Of a stretch of 64,000 nt of DNA, positions 62,890-64,000 are shown in pieces. How positions within the stretch are numbered: position 1 is the first letter of the stretch; every line of letters starts with the position of its first letter. The notes below the pieces were generated by a model, which worked only from the letters and a program-made list of their open reading frames with translations, was not told the origin of the DNA and searched no databases. Source of the stretch: Planctomycetales bacterium (lineage in GTDB: Bacteria > Planctomycetota > Planctomycetia > Isosphaerales > Isosphaeraceae); contig DAIDKV010000162.1 in the NCBI GenBank assembly GCA_027449865.1, positions 1-64,000 on the forward strand, read 5' to 3'. A program made the translations under genes and the position numbers.

Positions 62890-64000
62890 TCAGGCGTGGT
62901 GCGTCGCGCCGTTCCCACCCGAGATTGGAGAATCCGACGGGATCGCGCGGATTCGGGGAGCAAACCAGGGATAGATGGACGGCAGGACCAGCGTTGTCAG
63001 CAGGGTTGCCGTGATGATCCCACCGATGACGACCGTCGCCAGCGGGCGCTGGATCTCCGAGCCTGGCGAGGTCGCCAGCGCCATCGGGATGAACCCTAGC
63101 CCGGCCACCAGTGCCGTCATCAGGATCGGTCGAAGCCGGACGATCGCCGCCTCGCGCGCCGCCTCGTGAGCCTCGACCCCATCCTGGTGCAGGTGCTCGA
63201 CCGCGCTGACCCAGACAAGACCGTTGAGCACCGCGACCCCGAAGAGCGCGATGAACCCCACTCCCGCTGAGACGGAGAACGGCAGACCTCGCATCGCGAG
63301 CGCGAAGACGCCGCCGGTCGCCGCCATCGGAACCGCCAGGTAGATCAGGGCCGCGAGCTGGAGCGAGCGAAACGTGCTGTAGAGCAGCAGGAAAATGAGA
63401 AGCAACGCCACCGGAACGACGATCATCAGCCGTCGTGTCGCCGATTGCAGGTGCTCGAACTGTCCGCCCCATCGGAGGACGTATCCTCCCGACTTCGGCA
63501 GCTTCACCTGCTTGTCGATCGCAGCCTGGGCTTCGGCGACGAAGCTGGCGATGTCGCGACCTCGAACGTTCACACCGACAACCGCCCTGCGCTGGACGTT
63601 GTCGCGCTCGATCTCGTCGGGGCCTTCTTCCTCGGTGATCTCGGTGAGGTCGCGGAGCGGGATTGCGCGGCCCATCGCGTCCTCGACCCGGATCGACCCG
63701 ATCCTGGACGCGTCGTTCCGCCAGGATTCAGGGAGCCGGACTCGGAGCGGGTGCCGAGCCGGCAGGCGAACCTGCGACGAATCACGGCGGCTGGCCGAAT
63801 CCTGCGACTCGTCCTCGAAGATCGTTCCGACCGTGATCCCGCCGAGCGAGGCGACCGCGTCGAGAACCTCCGAAGCCTTGATCCCGTATCGAGCGAGCTG
63901 ATCCCGCCGCACCTTGATCCGGAGCATCGGCAGACGGCCAGCAGTGGGGACCTTGATGTCGTGGGCGCCCGCGATGCCGGTTAACACGCGTTCGACCTCC
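62890..64000 (-). CDS. CusA/CzcA-type RND heavy-metal efflux pump, C-terminal part (cut by window edge)
   Basis: About 369 residues up to the window end; the true start lies beyond. The periplasmic part reads KVRRDQLARYGIKASEVLDA, SLGGITVGTIFE and VQRRAVVGVNVRGRDIASFV, then the second transmembrane half: IVVPVALLLIFLLLYSTFRS, AVPMAATGGVFALAMRGLPF, SVSAGVGFIALFGVAVLNGL, RLRPILMTALVAGLGFIPMA and the final VVIGGIITATLLTTLVLPSI. This is the heavy-metal (HME) RND order. It exports Cu, Ag or Co/Zn/Cd using the proton gradient, together with an adaptor and an outer-membrane channel, presumably encoded upstream outside the window. Metal choice cannot be decided from this half. Confidence 0.93.
   Translation of the reverse strand, partial: EVERVLTGIAGAHDIKVPTAGRLPMLRIKVRRDQLARYGIKASEVLDAVASLGGITVGTIFEDESQDSASRRDSSQVRLPARHPLRVRLPESWRNDASRIGSIRVEDAMGRAIPLRDLTEITEEEGPDEIERDNVQRRAVVGVNVRGRDIASFVAEAQAAIDKQVKLPKSGGYVLRWGGQFEHLQSATRRLMIVVPVALLLIFLLLYSTFRSLQLAALIYLAVPMAATGGVFALAMRGLPFSVSAGVGFIALFGVAVLNGLVWVSAVEHLHQDGVEAHEAAREAAIVRLRPILMTALVAGLGFIPMALATSPGSEIQRPLATVVIGGIITATLLTTLVLPSIYPWFAPRIRAIPSDSPISGGNGATHHA

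Overview
The window is a high-GC chromosomal segment from a planctomycete, most likely the Isosphaeraceae (Singulisphaera, Isosphaera or Paludisphaera type). This is inferred from the gene content: four prepilin-like DUF1559 proteins, two pairs of ECF sigma factor and WD40 Ser/Thr kinase, a secreted hydrolase with the planctomycete LESRxxL start motif, a PEP-CTERM protein, and a planctomycete-type ThuA/cytochrome c/sugar dehydrogenase fusion. No rRNA, tRNA or CRISPR array was seen. Genes are dense on both strands. The left edge cuts an IS630 transposase and the right edge cuts a CusA-type RND pump.

Layout. 1-2.0 kb: IS630 remnant, a decayed VapC-like toxin with its antitoxin, an orphan HigA-like regulator and a small membrane LRR protein. 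2.1-6.4 kb: TPR lipoprotein, EmrA and EmrB-like efflux operon (minus). 6.6-11.4 kb: phosphotransferase kinase overlapping a divergent enolase, a MacB-like permease, a secreted SnoaL-like protein. 11.9-15.4 kb: ComEC fused to an alpha/beta hydrolase. 15.6-25.2 kb: housekeeping genes (trpS, nadD, priA) mixed with a Tat-exported HisC-like aminotransferase overlapping a SulP transporter, a gene broken by TGA, and a zinc-ribbon P-loop GTPase-like protein. 25.5-34.6 kb: PEP-CTERM protein, four-domain ThuA/cytochrome/PQQ protein, DUF1559 plus lipoprotein, XylR-type regulator and an FG-GAP protein.

34.6-47.4 kb is a central-carbon region. It has histidine phosphatase-pgm-pgi on the minus strand, a large TPR membrane protein on the plus strand, then ackA-hypothetical-DUF2090 aldolase-phosphoketolase on the minus strand. 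Phosphoketolase plus acetate kinase would convert sugar phosphates to acetate with ATP formation, and Pgi would supply fructose 6-phosphate.

47.6-62.8 kb is a signalling and surface region. Two ECF sigma-kinase pairs face inward from opposite ends, and DUF1559 genes, small lipoproteins, an SGNH hydrolase and a YpsA-like protein lie between and just outside them. Strong inverted repeats stand before one sigma gene and in the histidine phosphatase/TPR divergent region.

The best leads for something not yet described are the kinase-enolase pair, whose enolase has two changed catalytic positions, the ComEC-hydrolase fusion, the exported HisC-like enzyme tied to SulP, and the ackA-aldolase-phosphoketolase operon.
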